A stretch of 64,000 nt of DNA from DASZTV01 sp036267875. GTDB lineage: Bacteria > Actinomycetota > Actinomycetes > JAFAQI01. A program made the position numbers and the translations under genes. Below are positions 23,520 to 33,117 of the stretch, piece after piece (the stretch's first letter is position 1; each line of letters opens with the position of its first letter). Location of the stretch: assembly GCA_036267875.1 (NCBI GenBank), contig DATAVE010000064.1, positions 1 through 64,000 on the forward strand. The letters run 5' to 3'. The notes under the pieces were generated by a model. It was not told where the DNA came from, did not search any database, and was given only the letters and a program-made list of their open reading frames with translations.

Positions 23520-25297
23520 CGTCACGACCGCCGGCGCGCTCAGCGGACAGGCGCCGTCCGACCGCTCGTACTGCTACGCGTCGGCGCGGACCGAGTGCTC
23601 GGCGCCGCCTCAACACGGTGCTGCTCGTGACGATGATGCTCGCGTCGCTGATCGCGGCGCGACTCGTTCAGCTGCAAGGTGTCGACCGCGCTGCGTACTC
23701 CGCCGCGGCTCAGGAGCAGCGGCTGCACACCGTGACGCTGACCGCTACCCGCGGAACGATCACCGACCGCAGCGGCGACCCGCTCGCCGAGACCGTCGAT
23801 GCGCGCGATGTCGTCGCGGACCCGAGCGAGATCGACAAGCCCGCGGCTGTTGCCGCTGCACTCGCGCCCGTGCTCAGCATCAAGCCAGGCAAGCTCGTAC
23901 CACTTCTGACGGGTACCGGGCAGTACTCGCGGCTCGACGCGGCGGTCTCGCCCGCCGTCGGTGACGCGGTCGATTCGCTGAACCTGACCGGGATCACCAC
24001 CCCGGACACCAGCCGTCGCGTCTACCCGAATGGCCGGCTCGCCTCCAACGTCGTCGGATTCGTCGACTCGCAGGGCCAGGGAGCGGGCGGACTGGAGCTC
24101 GAGTATCAAAAGCAGCTCGCCGGGCGCAACGGGGTTGCGCACTACGAGGTCGCCGCGGACGGATCGCCGATCCCCGACGGCGAGAACGTCGAGACCGCTG
24201 CAGTGCCGGGCGAGGGACTGCGGCTGACGCTGCAGCGTGACATCCAGTTCGAGGCGCAGCAGGCGATCGCCGATCAGGTAAAGGCCACCGGAGCGTTGTC
24301 CGGCACGGTGATCGTGATGAACCCGAAGAACGGCCAGATCTACGCACTTGCCGTTGCGCCCGGCTTCAACCCGAACGACCTGAGTACGGCGAACAGCGCC
24401 GACCTCGGTGACCCAGCGGTGACCGATGCCTACGAGCCCGGCAGCGTCATCAAGGCCGTGACCGTCTCCGCCGCTCTGCAGAACGGTCTGGTCACCCCGA
24501 CGTCCGACTTCGTGATCCCGAACACCTATCAGTACAACGGCACGACGTTCCACGATGCTGAGAGCCACGGGACCGAGCGGCTCACGCTGACCGGGATCCT
24601 GGCCTACTCGAGCAACATCGGCGCCATCAAGATCGCTCAGCGAGTTGGTGCCCAGCGACTCGACGACTACCTGCGAGCCTTCGGTTTCGGGCACACCACC
24701 GGGGTGAACCTGCCCGGCGAGAGTGCGGGACTGCTGCTCCCGGTCGACCAGTGGTCGGGCACCACGCTCCCGACGCTGGCCTTCGGCCAGGGCCTCGGCG
24801 TGACGGCCATGCAGGTGGCCAGTCTCTACTCGACGATCGCCGATGACGGGGTTCGCGTCACCCCGACGCTCATCGAGGGCACGACGAACTCGAAGGACAA
24901 GTACGAAGCGGCCCCCGCACCTGCTCAGCACCGCGTGATCAGTGTCGATGTCGCAGCCGAGATGCGCCAGATCCTCGAGTCCGTCACGACGAACGAGGGC
25001 ACTGCTCCGGCGGCCCGGATCCCGGGCTATCGGATCGCCGGCAAGACCGGTACTGCGAACCGTTCCAACGGACACGGCGGCTACTCCGGCGCAGGGTACG
25101 ACGCGTCGTTCGTCGGCATGGTGCCTGCCGACGACCCGAAGCTGGTGTGCGAAGTCGTCCTCGAGCGACCGGTGCGCGGCTACTTCGGTGGACTGGTTGC
25201 CGCGCCCGTCTTCAAGACCGTGATGTCCTTCGCGTTGCGAACGCTGGGTATCGCGCCGACCTTCACCAAGGCGGCCCACGCCGCGCTTACCTGGTAA
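23516..25297 (+). CDS. ftsI: Septal peptidoglycan transpeptidase FtsI (PBP3)
   Basis: A 593-residue class B penicillin-binding protein. Arg-rich cytoplasmic N-terminus, one membrane helix (about residues 37-55), a dimerisation/pedestal domain, and a C-terminal transpeptidase. Active-site motifs are SVIK (SxxK) in YEPGSVIKAVT, SSN in AYSSNIGAIK, and KTGT in IAGKTGTANR. The ATG at 23516 overlaps ftsL; the open frame further upstream overlaps ftsL and rsmH and is not used. It crosslinks septal peptidoglycan, paired with FtsW encoded downstream. An inverted repeat covers its stop codon. Confidence 0.95.
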   Translation: MTSRPPARSADRRRPTARTATRRRGPSARRRLNTVLLVTMMLASLIAARLVQLQGVDRAAYSAAAQEQRLHTVTLTATRGTITDRSGDPLAETVDARDVVADPSEIDKPAAVAAALAPVLSIKPGKLVPLLTGTGQYSRLDAAVSPAVGDAVDSLNLTGITTPDTSRRVYPNGRLASNVVGFVDSQGQGAGGLELEYQKQLAGRNGVAHYEVAADGSPIPDGENVETAAVPGEGLRLTLQRDIQFEAQQAIADQVKATGALSGTVIVMNPKNGQIYALAVAPGFNPNDLSTANSADLGDPAVTDAYEPGSVIKAVTVSAALQNGLVTPTSDFVIPNTYQYNGTTFHDAESHGTERLTLTGILAYSSNIGAIKIAQRVGAQRLDDYLRAFGFGHTTGVNLPGESAGLLLPVDQWSGTTLPTLAFGQGLGVTAMQVASLYSTIADDGVRVTPTLIEGTTNSKDKYEAAPAPAQHRVISVDVAAEMRQILESVTTNEGTAPAARIPGYRIAGKTGTANRSNGHGGYSGAGYDASFVGMVPADDPKLVCEVVLERPVRGYFGGLVAAPVFKTVMSFALRTLGIAPTFTKAAHAALTW

Positions 25298-25309
25298 CTG
25301 ACCAGGTAA
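25287..25309 (+). other. 9-bp inverted repeat over the ftsI stop codon
   Basis: TTACCTGGT (25287-25295) and ACCAGGTAA (25301-25309) pair perfectly around a 5-nt loop. Only a weak pyrimidine tract (TCGCTCTTCT) follows, so at most a weak terminator or attenuator inside the dcw operon, or an RNA processing/stability element. Confidence 0.5.
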
Positions 25310-25339
25310 ATCGCTCTTCTGCTACTAGCGTTTTCCTCG

Positions 25340-26881
25340 ATGACCGAGCCTCCCGTGCGACCTTCGGTCGTCTTGCCGCGCCGCATCGCGTCGTTGCTCG
25401 ACCGACTGCACGCTGCGGGCTTCTCGGCTGTTCAGCTCGTGGGTGACCCAGCCGTCGAGATCACCGGCATCACGCACGACTCACGCTTGGTTCTTCCCGG
25501 CGACCTGTACGTGGCCCGTAGCGGTGAGAACACCCACGGCATCGCCCACGTCAGCGAGGCAGTCGCGAGTGGCGCAGCGGCGGTCTTGACCGATCGTGAT
25601 GCAGCGCAGACCGCGATCGAGTCCGGGGTAGCCGCGGTGCTCGCTGTCGACGAGCCGCGCGAGGCGATGGGACCGGCCGCGGCATGGACCTACGGCGACC
25701 CCGCGCAGGCGATGACGCTGCTGGGTGTCACGGGGACCAATGGCAAGACGACGACGAGCTACCTGATCGAGGCCGGCCTTCGCGCGGCCGGCCGGCGGAC
25801 CGGTCTGGTCGGCACGATCGAGACTCGCATCGACGGCGAGGCCGTACCGAGCGCTCGCACCACGCCGGAGGCGACCGAGCTGCACGCCTTGCTCGCTGTC
25901 ATGAAGGAGCGTGGTGTCGACTCGGTCGTGATGGAGGTCTCGAGTCACGCGCTCGCACTCGGTCGCGTCGATGGCGTCGTCTTCGACGTCGCGGGATTTA
26001 CCAACCTGTCGCGAGATCATCTCGACTTTCACGGCGACATGGCCGGCTACTACGCGGCCAAGGCCTCGCTGTTCGCGCCTTCCCGAGCGAGTCGTGGCGT
26101 CATCAACGTCGATGACGACTGGGGCCTACGGCTTGCAGCTGAGGCGACCGTGCCGTCGGTGACGACCGGGCTGCGTGCTGACAGCACCTGGCGGCGCTAC
26201 GACGAGACGCCGGCCACTGCAACCTCGCTTGGCGTTGTACACCTCCTCGGGCCCGATGCTGGGACCGTCGAGATCCGGTGTGCGTTGCTTGGCACCGTCA
26301 ATCTCGTCAACGTGGTGACCGCGTTCGTAATGTTGGTCGAGACGGGCATCGAGGTCGGCGTCGCCCGAGACGGTGTTGCTTCGCTGACGGCTGTGCCCGG
26401 CCGCCTCGAGCGCGTCGATGTCGGGCAGCCCTATCTAGCGCTGGTCGACTACGCCCACACGCCCGGTGCCGTCACCGCTGTGCTCGCGGATGCCCGAGCT
26501 CTTGCCGTCCCAGGTGGCCGGGTGCTCGTGGTGCTCGGCTGCGGGGGAGACCGCGATCGCGAGAAGCGCCCGATGATGGGTGCCGCTGCCGCGACCGGTG
26601 CCGACCTCGCGGTGTTCACCAACGACAATCCACGCTCAGAGGATGCGAATGAGATCCTCGCAGCGATGCAGAGCGGAGTGCCGGCCGGATTGCGCGTCCT
26701 CGTCGAGCCGGACCGCGCCCGGGCGATCGACGCGGCCGTCGGCCTGGCCCGGCCCGGGGACGTCCTCGTCATTGCCGGTAAGGGTCACGAGCAGGGCCAA
26801 GAGGCTGCGGGCGTCGTCGTCCCGTTCGACGATCGGGTTGTCCTGCGCGATGCATTGACCGCCCATCTCGGGGCGGCGTAG
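25340..26881 (+). CDS. murE: UDP-MurNAc-tripeptide synthetase MurE (meso-DAP adding)
   Basis: A 513-residue Mur ligase that adds the third stem residue. The ATP-binding motif is GVTGTNGKTTTSYL (about residues 130-143). The DNPRSEDA motif near residue 430 is the signature of meso-diaminopimelate-specific MurE enzymes, so this organism has DAP-type peptidoglycan. No Shine-Dalgarno is seen before ATG 25340. A TACTAG hexamer at about 25323-25328 may be an internal promoter. This would restart transcription after the inverted repeat at the end of ftsI; that is inference. Confidence 0.95.
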   Translation: MTEPPVRPSVVLPRRIASLLDRLHAAGFSAVQLVGDPAVEITGITHDSRLVLPGDLYVARSGENTHGIAHVSEAVASGAAAVLTDRDAAQTAIESGVAAVLAVDEPREAMGPAAAWTYGDPAQAMTLLGVTGTNGKTTTSYLIEAGLRAAGRRTGLVGTIETRIDGEAVPSARTTPEATELHALLAVMKERGVDSVVMEVSSHALALGRVDGVVFDVAGFTNLSRDHLDFHGDMAGYYAAKASLFAPSRASRGVINVDDDWGLRLAAEATVPSVTTGLRADSTWRRYDETPATATSLGVVHLLGPDAGTVEIRCALLGTVNLVNVVTAFVMLVETGIEVGVARDGVASLTAVPGRLERVDVGQPYLALVDYAHTPGAVTAVLADARALAVPGGRVLVVLGCGGDRDREKRPMMGAAAATGADLAVFTNDNPRSEDANEILAAMQSGVPAGLRVLVEPDRARAIDAAVGLARPGDVLVIAGKGHEQGQEAAGVVVPFDDRVVLRDALTAHLGAA

Positions 26882-28269
26882 TGCTCGTCCTGCCCGCGGA
26901 TGAGATCGCGGCACTCAGTGGCGGGCGTCTTGATCTCGCGGACCCCGCGATGATCGTCGACGGCCCCGTGGTCATCGACTCGCGCGTCGCGGCCCGCGGC
27001 AGCGTGTTCATCGCATTGCCCGGCGATCACCGAGACGGTCACGACTTCGTCGGCGACGCGATGCGGCGTGGTGCCGTACTCGCCATCGTCGATCGGCCGG
27101 TCGACTATCCGGCCGTCATCGTCGATGACGTCGAGAAAGCGCTCGGCTATCTCGCCGGCGGCGTGCTGCGGCGTACTCCCGGAATCCGGGTGTGCGGCGT
27201 GACGGGATCGTCCGGCAAGACCTCGACGAAGGACCTGATCGCCTCGCTGCTTCGGCGAAGTGGTCCCACAATCGCGCCGCAGGGGTCGTTCAACAACGAG
27301 ATCGGACTGCCGATCACGGTGCTCGACGTGGACAGCGAGACCGAGCATCTCGTCCTGGAGTACAGCGCCCGCGGCGTCGGTCACATTGCGTATCTGACCG
27401 GGATCGCGCGGCCCCGGATCGGCGTCGTTCTCAATGTCGGCACTGCCCACCTCGGTGAGTTCGGCAGCCGCGAGGCCATCGCCGCGGCCAAGGGCGAGCT
27501 CATCGAGGCTCTGCCCGCGGACGGCATCGCGGTGCTCAATATCGATGATCCGCTGGTCGCAGCGATGGCGTCACGTACGACTGCCCGGGTGGTGACGTAC
27601 GGCGAGGCCGACGCTGCTGATGTCCGCATCGTCGAGCTCAGCCTCGATGAGGAGGCGCGCCCCCGCTTTCGGCTCGTGACGCCTCAGGGTGACGCGATCG
27701 TCTCGATGCTGCTGCACGGATGGCATCACGCGAGCAACGCCGCTGCAGCCGCGGCCGTCGCCTTGGAGTCCGGAATGGGTCTCGGCGAGGTGGCCGAGGT
27801 CCTGGCGCTTGCTGTGCCTGAGAGTGCTCACCGGATGGCGGTGCAGCGCCGAGTCGACGGTCTGCTTGTCGTCGACGACGCCTACAACGCCAACCCTGAA
27901 TCGATGCAGGCCGCGCTCGAGGCACTGCTCGGCCTTGCCGGTCCTCGTGGTGGAGCGACCTGGGCGGTGCTGGGCGAGATGCGCGAGCTCGGAGACGACT
28001 CGCCTGAGCTGCATCGGGCGACCGGTCGCACGGCAGCGCAGCTCGGCGTAGATCATCTGGTCGTGGTCGGAGACGTCGCGGCTGCTATCGGCGAGGGTGC
28101 GCGCGGTGTCGAGGGTTGGGCGGGAGACTGCACCGTCGTTGCAACGCGTGACGAGGCGGCCGACGTGGCCGCAGCCGCAGGCCCGGAGGACGTCGTGCTC
28201 GTCAAGGCTTCCAACGCAGCTCGGCTATGGCTCGCGGCCGAGCGGATCGTCGGGGGAGTGGCGGCGTGA
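26881..28269 (+). CDS. murF: UDP-MurNAc-tripeptide D-Ala-D-Ala ligase MurF
   Basis: A 462-residue Mur ligase that adds the D-Ala-D-Ala dipeptide to complete the UDP-MurNAc-pentapeptide. ATP loop GVTGSSGKTSTKDL (about residues 106-119), NVGTAHLGEFGS, and the YNANPESM motif (about 340) of MurF. The GTG start shares one base with the murE stop (TAGTG). The stop overlaps mraY (GTGA). Confidence 0.95.
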   Translation: MLVLPADEIAALSGGRLDLADPAMIVDGPVVIDSRVAARGSVFIALPGDHRDGHDFVGDAMRRGAVLAIVDRPVDYPAVIVDDVEKALGYLAGGVLRRTPGIRVCGVTGSSGKTSTKDLIASLLRRSGPTIAPQGSFNNEIGLPITVLDVDSETEHLVLEYSARGVGHIAYLTGIARPRIGVVLNVGTAHLGEFGSREAIAAAKGELIEALPADGIAVLNIDDPLVAAMASRTTARVVTYGEADAADVRIVELSLDEEARPRFRLVTPQGDAIVSMLLHGWHHASNAAAAAAVALESGMGLGEVAEVLALAVPESAHRMAVQRRVDGLLVVDDAYNANPESMQAALEALLGLAGPRGGATWAVLGEMRELGDDSPELHRATGRTAAQLGVDHLVVVGDVAAAIGEGARGVEGWAGDCTVVATRDEAADVAAAAGPEDVVLVKASNAARLWLAAERIVGGVAA

Positions 28270-29324
28270 GGGATGTATTCGTCGCGGCACTCGTTGCGCT
28301 GATCGTCTCGCTGGTCGGCACACCGATCGCGATCCGGACCTTCACCAAACGTGGCTACGGCCAGCTGATCCGAGATGACGGACCCACAAGTCATCACACC
28401 AAGCGGGGTACGCCGACGATGGGCGGCACCGTCATCATCCTGGCGACCCTGCTGGGTTACGCGGCTGCTCATCTCGTCTTCCTGAGCGGCTTCACGGCGT
28501 CCGGGTTGCTCGTGCTGCTCCTGATGGCAGGCCTCGGGCTGGTCGGCTTCATCGACGACTTCATCAAGATCAGCAAGCAGCGCAGCCTCGGCCTGACCAA
28601 GCTGGCGAAGTTCGCCGGCCAGGCCGTCGTCGCGATCGTGTTCGGCATCCTCGCGACGCGCTTCGTCAACCATCACCACCTGGCACCCGCATCGACGCAT
28701 CTGTCGTTCACCCGCGACTACGGCTGGGCCCTCGGCACGGTCGGCTTCGTCGTCTGGGCGTATCTGATGATCACGGCGACGTCCAACGGCGTGAACCTTA
28801 CCGACGGTCTCGACGGTCTGGCGAGCGGCGCGTCATGCATGGTGTTCGGCGCCTACGTCGTCATTGCGTTCTGGCAGTACGGCAACAACTGCGTCAACGT
28901 GACCAGCACGAACTGCTACGCAGTTCGTGACCCGCTGGACGCGGCGGTCATCGCGGCGGCGGCGATGGGTGCCTGTTTCGGCTTCCTGTGGTGGAACGCC
29001 TCTCCCGCGCGCATCTTCATGGGTGACACCGGTTCGCTCGCAATCGGCGGACTGCTGGCCGGCCTAGCCGTCACCACCCGCACCGAGCTGTTGCTGCTCA
29101 TCCTTGGTGGCCTCTTCGTCATCGAGACCTTGTCGGTGATCATCCAGGTCGCGTCGTTCCGCGGGTTCGGGCGCCGGGTGTTCCGAATGGCGCCGTTCCA
29201 TCACCACTTCGAGCTCGCGGGCTGGTCGGAGAACACCGTCATCGTGCGGTTCTGGATCATCGCCGGGCTGGCGGTCGCATTCGGGCTCGGGGTCTTCTAC
29301 GCGGCCTTCCTCAACTTCAAATGA
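28266..29324 (+). CDS. mraY: Phospho-MurNAc-pentapeptide transferase MraY
   Basis: A 352-residue polytopic membrane enzyme (about ten helices) that makes lipid I from UDP-MurNAc-pentapeptide and undecaprenyl phosphate. MraY hallmarks are GTPTMGG near the N-terminus, the Asp-rich FIDDFIK, NLTDGLDGLA, FMGDTGSLAIGG and the histidine-rich APFHHHFE. GTG at 28266 overlaps the murF stop. The open frame upstream is an extension into murF and is not used. Confidence 0.95.
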   Translation: MRDVFVAALVALIVSLVGTPIAIRTFTKRGYGQLIRDDGPTSHHTKRGTPTMGGTVIILATLLGYAAAHLVFLSGFTASGLLVLLLMAGLGLVGFIDDFIKISKQRSLGLTKLAKFAGQAVVAIVFGILATRFVNHHHLAPASTHLSFTRDYGWALGTVGFVVWAYLMITATSNGVNLTDGLDGLASGASCMVFGAYVVIAFWQYGNNCVNVTSTNCYAVRDPLDAAVIAAAAMGACFGFLWWNASPARIFMGDTGSLAIGGLLAGLAVTTRTELLLLILGGLFVIETLSVIIQVASFRGFGRRVFRMAPFHHHFELAGWSENTVIVRFWIIAGLAVAFGLGVFYAAFLNFK

Positions 29325-29337
29325 GCACGGTTTCGAG

Positions 29338-30759
29338 TTGACACCAGTCGACTTCGCAGGGAGCCGGGTAGCAGTCGCGGGTGCGGCCGTGTCGGGCCTG
29401 TCGGTTGCCCGCGTGATGCTCGAAAGGGGCGCGCGGGTTCTCGTCGTCGATGGGCGTGACGACGAGCCGCTTCATGAGTCGCTCGCGCCACTTATTGCTG
29501 GTGGCGCCGAGGTCCGGCTGGGCGATGCCGAATCACCGATCGACGCCGATCTCGTCGTCACCTCGCCGGGTTGGCGCCCGGACCAGCCGATGCTGGCAGC
29601 CGCGCAAGCTGCCGGAATCGAGGTCATCGGTGAGCCGGAGCTGGCCTGGCGGCTGCGGCCGTGGCTCGATGGCGGCGGCTACGCGCCCTGGGTGGCGATC
29701 ACCGGCACCAACGGCAAGACCACCACCGTCGGCATGGTCGAGTCGATCCTGCAAGCGGCGGGTTTCCGGACGGTCGCCGCAGGCAACGTCGGCCGGCCGC
29801 TGATCGACGTCGTGCTCGATCCGAAGCCGTACGACGTGATCGCCGTCGAGCTGTCGAGCTTCCAGCTGCACTGGAGCAGCGAACTCGCTCCGGATGTCGG
29901 AGTCGTGCTCAACATCGCTGAGGATCATCTCGACTGGCACGGATCGATGGAGGCGTACGCCGCAGCGAAGGCGGCGATCTGGCGACAGGGCGGCGAGGGC
30001 GTCTACAACGCCGAAGACGCGCACGTCGCGGCGATGGCGACGGACGCACTGAGCTGTCCACACCCGTTCTCGACGACTGTGCCGTCGATCGGTGGCATCG
30101 GGGTCGTCGGCGGCGTCATCATCGACGAGCTCACGAACGGCCTCACTCACACGCCGCTGGTCGACCTTCATGACCTCGCCGTCAGTGGGCCTCACAACGT
30201 CGCCAACGCAGTTGCAGCCGCGACCGCCACCCGGGTGTTCGGGCTGAAAGGCGGCTACGAGCTCTCCGCGGAAGCCGTCGGCGACGGGCTGCGGGCCTAC
30301 CGCCCCGGCCACCATCGCAACGAGGTGGTGGGACAGGCAGGCGGGGTCACCTGGGTCAACGACTCGAAGGCCACCAACCCTCATGCGGCGGCCGCGAGTC
30401 TGTCGGCGTACCCGTCCGTGGTCTGGATCGCGGGCGGGCTGCTGAAGGGCGCCGACGTCGAGCCACTGGTCGCCGAGCAGGGTGGCCGGCTCCGCGGGGC
30501 GGTGCTGATCGGCCGGGACAAGGCGCAGATTGCCGAAGCTCTTGCGCGACACGCGCCGGATGTGCCGGTTGTGACGGTCGTGACGGATGAAACTAGCGGG
30601 ATGGATGAGGCAGTGCAGGCTGCCGCCGAGCTGGCCCAGCCCGGCGACACCGTGCTGCTCGCTCCCGCTGCCGCCAGCATGGACATGTTCCGTGACTACG
30701 CCGAGCGAGGGGACCGTTACGCCGCCGCCGTGCGCCGGATCATCGACTACCTCTCATGA
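29338..30759 (+). CDS. murD: UDP-MurNAc-L-alanine:D-glutamate ligase MurD
   Basis: A 473-residue Mur ligase. N-terminal UDP-binding Rossmann domain VAVAGAAVSGLSVARVML, ATP loop ITGTNGKTTTVGMV (about residues 121-134), LSSFQLHW, NIAEDHLDWHGS, and NDSKATNPHAAAASL in the C-terminal domain. Start is a TTG 13 bp after mraY; no ATG or GTG lies before the Rossmann motif, so TTG is well supported despite a poor Shine-Dalgarno. Overlaps ftsW by 4 bases. Confidence 0.94.
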   Translation: MTPVDFAGSRVAVAGAAVSGLSVARVMLERGARVLVVDGRDDEPLHESLAPLIAGGAEVRLGDAESPIDADLVVTSPGWRPDQPMLAAAQAAGIEVIGEPELAWRLRPWLDGGGYAPWVAITGTNGKTTTVGMVESILQAAGFRTVAAGNVGRPLIDVVLDPKPYDVIAVELSSFQLHWSSELAPDVGVVLNIAEDHLDWHGSMEAYAAAKAAIWRQGGEGVYNAEDAHVAAMATDALSCPHPFSTTVPSIGGIGVVGGVIIDELTNGLTHTPLVDLHDLAVSGPHNVANAVAAATATRVFGLKGGYELSAEAVGDGLRAYRPGHHRNEVVGQAGGVTWVNDSKATNPHAAAASLSAYPSVVWIAGGLLKGADVEPLVAEQGGRLRGAVLIGRDKAQIAEALARHAPDVPVVTVVTDETSGMDEAVQAAAELAQPGDTVLLAPAAASMDMFRDYAERGDRYAAAVRRIIDYLS

Positions 30760-32012
30760 CGGTCAGTACGACGGCGGGCCGGGCTCGCCGTAAGCCCGCA
30801 CCTGCACCCAAGTCGCCGGTCGCAACGGTCGTTCGGCTGCTCAACCGACCGCAGGCCTCCTATTACCTGGTGATCGGCAGTGCCGCCGCGCTTCTGGTGC
30901 TCGGCCTGGTCATGGTGTTGTCGGCCTCGAGCGTCACGTCGTACACCTCGAGCGGCTCGTCGTTCACGATCGCGTCGCGCCAGGCGCTGTGGGTCGTGAT
31001 CGGTCTGCCGGTGCTGCTGATCGGTGCGCGGTTGCCGGTCAAGGCGTACCGGATGCTCGCCTATCCGATGATGCTGATCTCGATCGCCCTGCTGCTCGCG
31101 GTCCTCGTGCCCGGCGTCGGTCAGAACGTGTCCGGGGCGACGCGCTGGATCGCATTGCCCGGCGGGATGCAGTTGCAGCCGTCGGAGCCGGCCAAGCTCG
31201 CACTGGTCCTTTGGGGAGCCGATCTGCTTTCCCGCAAGGAGAAGCGGCTCGGCGAGGCCAAGCACCTGCTCGTCCCGCTGGTCCCGATGGCGCTGCTGAT
31301 CGCGCTGCTCGTGATGGCGGAGCCCGACATGGGCACGACGATCGTGCTGATGGTTGTGCTGCTCGCCTTGTTGTTCACCGCCGGCGCGCCGATGTGGCTG
31401 TTCGCCCGGCTCGGGATCGGCCTCGCGGGGCTCGCCGGGTTGCTCGCGGTCACCGAGCCGTACCGGTTGCGGCGGCTGGTCGGCTTTCGCGACCCGTGTG
31501 CCGAGGGGCATGCGCTCTCGGTCGGCTACCAGGCCTGTCAGGGTCTCTACGCGTTGTCTTCGGGTGGCTGGTTCGGCGTGGGCCTGGGCGGCAGCCGTGA
31601 GAAGTTCGGTTACCTGCCGAACCTCTACACCGACTACATCTTCGCGATCATCGGCGAAGAGCTCGGGCTGCTCGGCTCGCTGCTAGTGCTGGGGTTGTTC
31701 GCGCTGCTGGCCTACGCCGGTATTCGGATCGCGCAGCGGTGCCGCGACACGTTCAGCCAGCTCGCCGCGGCCGGCGTCACCGCTTGGCTGCTCGGCCAGG
31801 CGCTGGTCAACATGGGCGCCGTCGTCGGGCTGCTCCCGATCACCGGAATCCCGCTGCCGCTGGTGTCGTTCGGCGGATCCGCCCTCGTGCCGACGATGTT
31901 TGCGATCGGGATGCTGATCTCGTTCGCCCGCAACGAGCCCGCCACGGCCAAGGCGCTGTCGGCCCGCCGCAAGGCGCGGGGTCGGCTCCCCAGGTTCGCC
32001 TGGGCCCGATAA
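30756..32012 (+). CDS. ftsW: Septal peptidoglycan glycosyltransferase FtsW
   Basis: A 418-residue SEDS-family membrane protein with about ten helices. SEDS signatures are GATRWIALPGGMQLQPSEPAKLAL, MAEPDMGTTIVL, the FAIIGEELGLLGS loop and the C-terminal GIPLPLVSFGGSAL. It polymerises lipid II into septal glycan together with FtsI. Basic cytoplasmic tails lie at both ends. ATG overlaps the murD stop (ATGA). Confidence 0.95.
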   Translation: MTVSTTAGRARRKPAPAPKSPVATVVRLLNRPQASYYLVIGSAAALLVLGLVMVLSASSVTSYTSSGSSFTIASRQALWVVIGLPVLLIGARLPVKAYRMLAYPMMLISIALLLAVLVPGVGQNVSGATRWIALPGGMQLQPSEPAKLALVLWGADLLSRKEKRLGEAKHLLVPLVPMALLIALLVMAEPDMGTTIVLMVVLLALLFTAGAPMWLFARLGIGLAGLAGLLAVTEPYRLRRLVGFRDPCAEGHALSVGYQACQGLYALSSGGWFGVGLGGSREKFGYLPNLYTDYIFAIIGEELGLLGSLLVLGLFALLAYAGIRIAQRCRDTFSQLAAAGVTAWLLGQALVNMGAVVGLLPITGIPLPLVSFGGSALVPTMFAIGMLISFARNEPATAKALSARRKARGRLPRFAWAR

Positions 32013-32028
32013 CCCGAACCCGACTGAC

Positions 32029-33117
32029 ATGCGTGCCGTCCTGGCCGGTGGCGGAAGTGCCGGCCACGTCTCGCCGTTGCTCGCGCTGGCGGATCGTCTG
32101 GTTGCGGATGACCCGGCGACCGAGATCCTCGCGCTGGGCACCACGACCGGCCTGGAAGCTCGGCTGGTGCCGGCGAGGGGCTACCGGCTGCATCCCGTGC
32201 CGAAGGTTCCGCTGCCCCGGCGTCCCTCCACCGCACTGCTGCGGCTGCCCGTCAACCTGCGCGCCGCGGTCCGGGAAGCCCGCCGGGCGATCGATGAGAT
32301 CGACGCCCAGGTCGTCGTGGGATTCGGCGGCTACGTCTCGGCCCCGGCGTACCTCGCCGCCCGTCAGGCCAAGGTGCCGATCGTCGTCCATGAGCAGAAC
32401 AGCCGTCCTGGCTTCGCCAACCGGCTCGGCGCGCGGCTGACCCGCTCGGTCGCGGTCACCTTTCCCGACACGCCGCTCCGTCACGCCATCCGTACCGGCA
32501 TGCCGCTGCGAGCCGAGATTGTCGGTCTCGATGTCGCGACTGCCCGATCGGGCGCGCGAGAGACCTTTGGCCTCGACCCGGCGCGGACGACGTTGCTGGT
32601 ATTCGGCGGCTCGCTGGGGGCGCAGCGGCTCAATGACGTCGTCCCACAGATCGCGGTAGATCTTCGCCGGCGCGGCATCCAGGTGTTGCATGTCACCGGG
32701 GCGGGCAAGGCGGTCGAGGTGAGCGCAGTCGAGGCCGGCGCCCCGGCCTACCTCGCCGTGGACTACGTCGACCAGATGGAGCTCGCTTACGCCGCCGCGG
32801 ACTTCGTGATCGGGCGGGCCGGTGCCAACACGGTCAGCGAACTCACCGCGCTCGGCCTGCCGGCGGCGTACGTTCCGCTGCCGATCGGCAACGGCGAGCA
32901 GCGGCTGAACGCGCTACCGGTTGTCGAGGCGGGTGGCGGACTGATGGTCGCGGACGCCGACCTTGACCGCTCGTGGCTCCTCGATCAAGTACTCCCGCTG
33001 ATGGACGATCCAGAGAAGCTGCGGACGATGGGGGCAGCCGCGCGCGGCTTCGGGCGGCTGGATGCCGACCGGCTGCTCGCCGACCTCGTTCGCGCAGCTA
33101 TCGGAGGCTCTCGTTGA
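32029..33117 (+). CDS. murG: Lipid II synthase MurG
   Basis: A 362-residue GT-B (family GT28) glycosyltransferase that adds GlcNAc to lipid I. N-terminal Gly-rich loop VLAGGGSAGHVSP (about residues 4-16), GFGGYVSAPAYLAA, VHEQNSRPGFANRL, the second loop VFGGSLGAQRLND, and the acceptor/donor-binding RAGANTVSELTALGLPAAYVPLP. Starts 16 bp after ftsW. Overlaps murC by 4 bases (TTGA). Confidence 0.96.
   Translation: MRAVLAGGGSAGHVSPLLALADRLVADDPATEILALGTTTGLEARLVPARGYRLHPVPKVPLPRRPSTALLRLPVNLRAAVREARRAIDEIDAQVVVGFGGYVSAPAYLAARQAKVPIVVHEQNSRPGFANRLGARLTRSVAVTFPDTPLRHAIRTGMPLRAEIVGLDVATARSGARETFGLDPARTTLLVFGGSLGAQRLNDVVPQIAVDLRRRGIQVLHVTGAGKAVEVSAVEAGAPAYLAVDYVDQMELAYAAADFVIGRAGANTVSELTALGLPAAYVPLPIGNGEQRLNALPVVEAGGGLMVADADLDRSWLLDQVLPLMDDPEKLRTMGAAARGFGRLDADRLLADLVRAAIGGSR

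Noticed and set aside
23540..25279. 579-codon open frame antisense to ftsI.
   Set aside because: Mirrors the length of ftsI and has a typical antisense composition; no features of a real protein.
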